Assembly (NCBI GenBank): GCA_947646015.1
Contig: CANSEY010000003.1
Span: forward strand, 174,477-238,476
DNA from: an uncultured Bacteroides sp.
GTDB lineage: Bacteria; Bacteroidota; Bacteroidia; Bacteroidales; Bacteroidaceae
DNA length: 64,000 bases
Reading direction: 5' to 3'
Part shown: positions 63,926 through 64,000 of the stretch, piece by piece
How the letters are laid out: each line of letters begins with the position of its first letter
Position numbering within the stretch: the stretch's first letter is position 1
Program-made: the position numbers and the translations under genes
The notes under the pieces: model-generated
What the model saw: the letters and a program-made list of their open reading frames with translations, nothing else
The model's database searches: none
Told to the model about the DNA's origin: nothing

Positions 63926-64000
63926 ATGAATACACTTCAAAAAACAGCGGGAGCAATTCTGTCGCTCTCGCTATTGTGTGGGATGCAGGTTTATGCGTTC
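63926..64000 (+). CDS. N-terminal fragment of a secreted protein (cut by window end)
   Basis: The first 25 codons are visible: a start MNTLQKT, then a hydrophobic signal core AGAILSLSLLCGMQVYA. The gene continues past the window. Likely exported; nothing else can be said. Confidence 0.55.
   Translation, partial: MNTLQKTAGAILSLSLLCGMQVYAF

Noticed and set aside
1-64000. CRISPR array, insertion sequence or prophage
   Set aside because: No regular direct repeats with unique spacers, no transposase or integrase frame, and no phage structural gene was seen.

Overview
The window looks like a chromosomal segment of a gut Bacteroides, most like the B. fragilis group. The evidence is the Bacteroidetes promoter pattern (TTTG, about 20 bases, TAnnTTTG), weak ribosome binding sites, Bacteroidetes-specific families (DUF2723, DUF3098, DUF3244, DUF3836, DUF4271, DUF4469, DUF4861, BF3164-like lipoproteins, FISUMP, C10 peptidases) and an S-type sulfatase next to kduI/kduD. 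No insertion sequence, prophage, CRISPR array or rRNA operon was seen. One tRNA (Gln, UUG) is present.

Layout. 1-8.3 kb: a cut BF3164-like lipoprotein, a transglutaminase-like lipoprotein, then a forward cluster of methyltransferase, ftsX, DUF3098, uppP, truB, queA and folK. 8.5-14.8 kb: metK, a LOG-family hydrolase, DUF4271, a HemD-like protein, rnpA, yidD, a TatD-like hydrolase and tyrS. 14.9-18.2 kb: a reverse-strand tricorn-like protease. 18.3 kb: tRNA-Gln with a consensus promoter and terminator. 18.7-23.4 kb: sulfatase, kduI, kduD and DUF4861, a uronate/glycosaminoglycan catabolic group. 23.4-28.4 kb: queG, a polysaccharide deacetylase and DUF2723 on the reverse strand. 28.5-33.4 kb: two paralogous fimbrillin-like/FISUMP lipoproteins and a DUF4469 protein. 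33.5-43.5 kb: reverse-strand housekeeping and transport genes (znuC, znuA, mnmD, a DedA-like protein, a membrane protein, purD, a DPP IV-like peptidase, an rRNA methyltransferase and cysE). 43.6-47.2 kb: a lipoprotein-type histidine kinase with a LytTR regulator, a candidate small RNA, and DUF3836. 47.4-58.5 kb: polA, a polyprenyl synthase, DUF1266, deoC, mazG, dtd, uvrC, apt and mnmG. 58.5-64 kb: an AT-rich accessory stretch with a TPR/HTH regulator, a DUF3244 protein, a C10 cysteine protease, a lipoprotein and the start of another secreted protein.

The most interesting system is at 28.5-32.6 kb. Each of the two paralogous surface lipoprotein genes is preceded by a 161-bp module bounded by repeats with a core close to the ARACGTWCGT sites I recall for the Mpi-type invertible promoters of B. 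fragilis. Each module holds a perfect TTTG-N20-TATCTTTG promoter that points away from its lipoprotein gene. I read this as two independently invertible (phase-variable) promoters, both OFF in this assembly, made by duplication of a promoter-gene unit. No recombinase is encoded in the window, so a trans-acting one would be needed.

Other points: two near-match parS sites (one beside mnmG), a short promoter-to-terminator transcript unit at 46.5 kb, and two large hairpins after the C10 protease.
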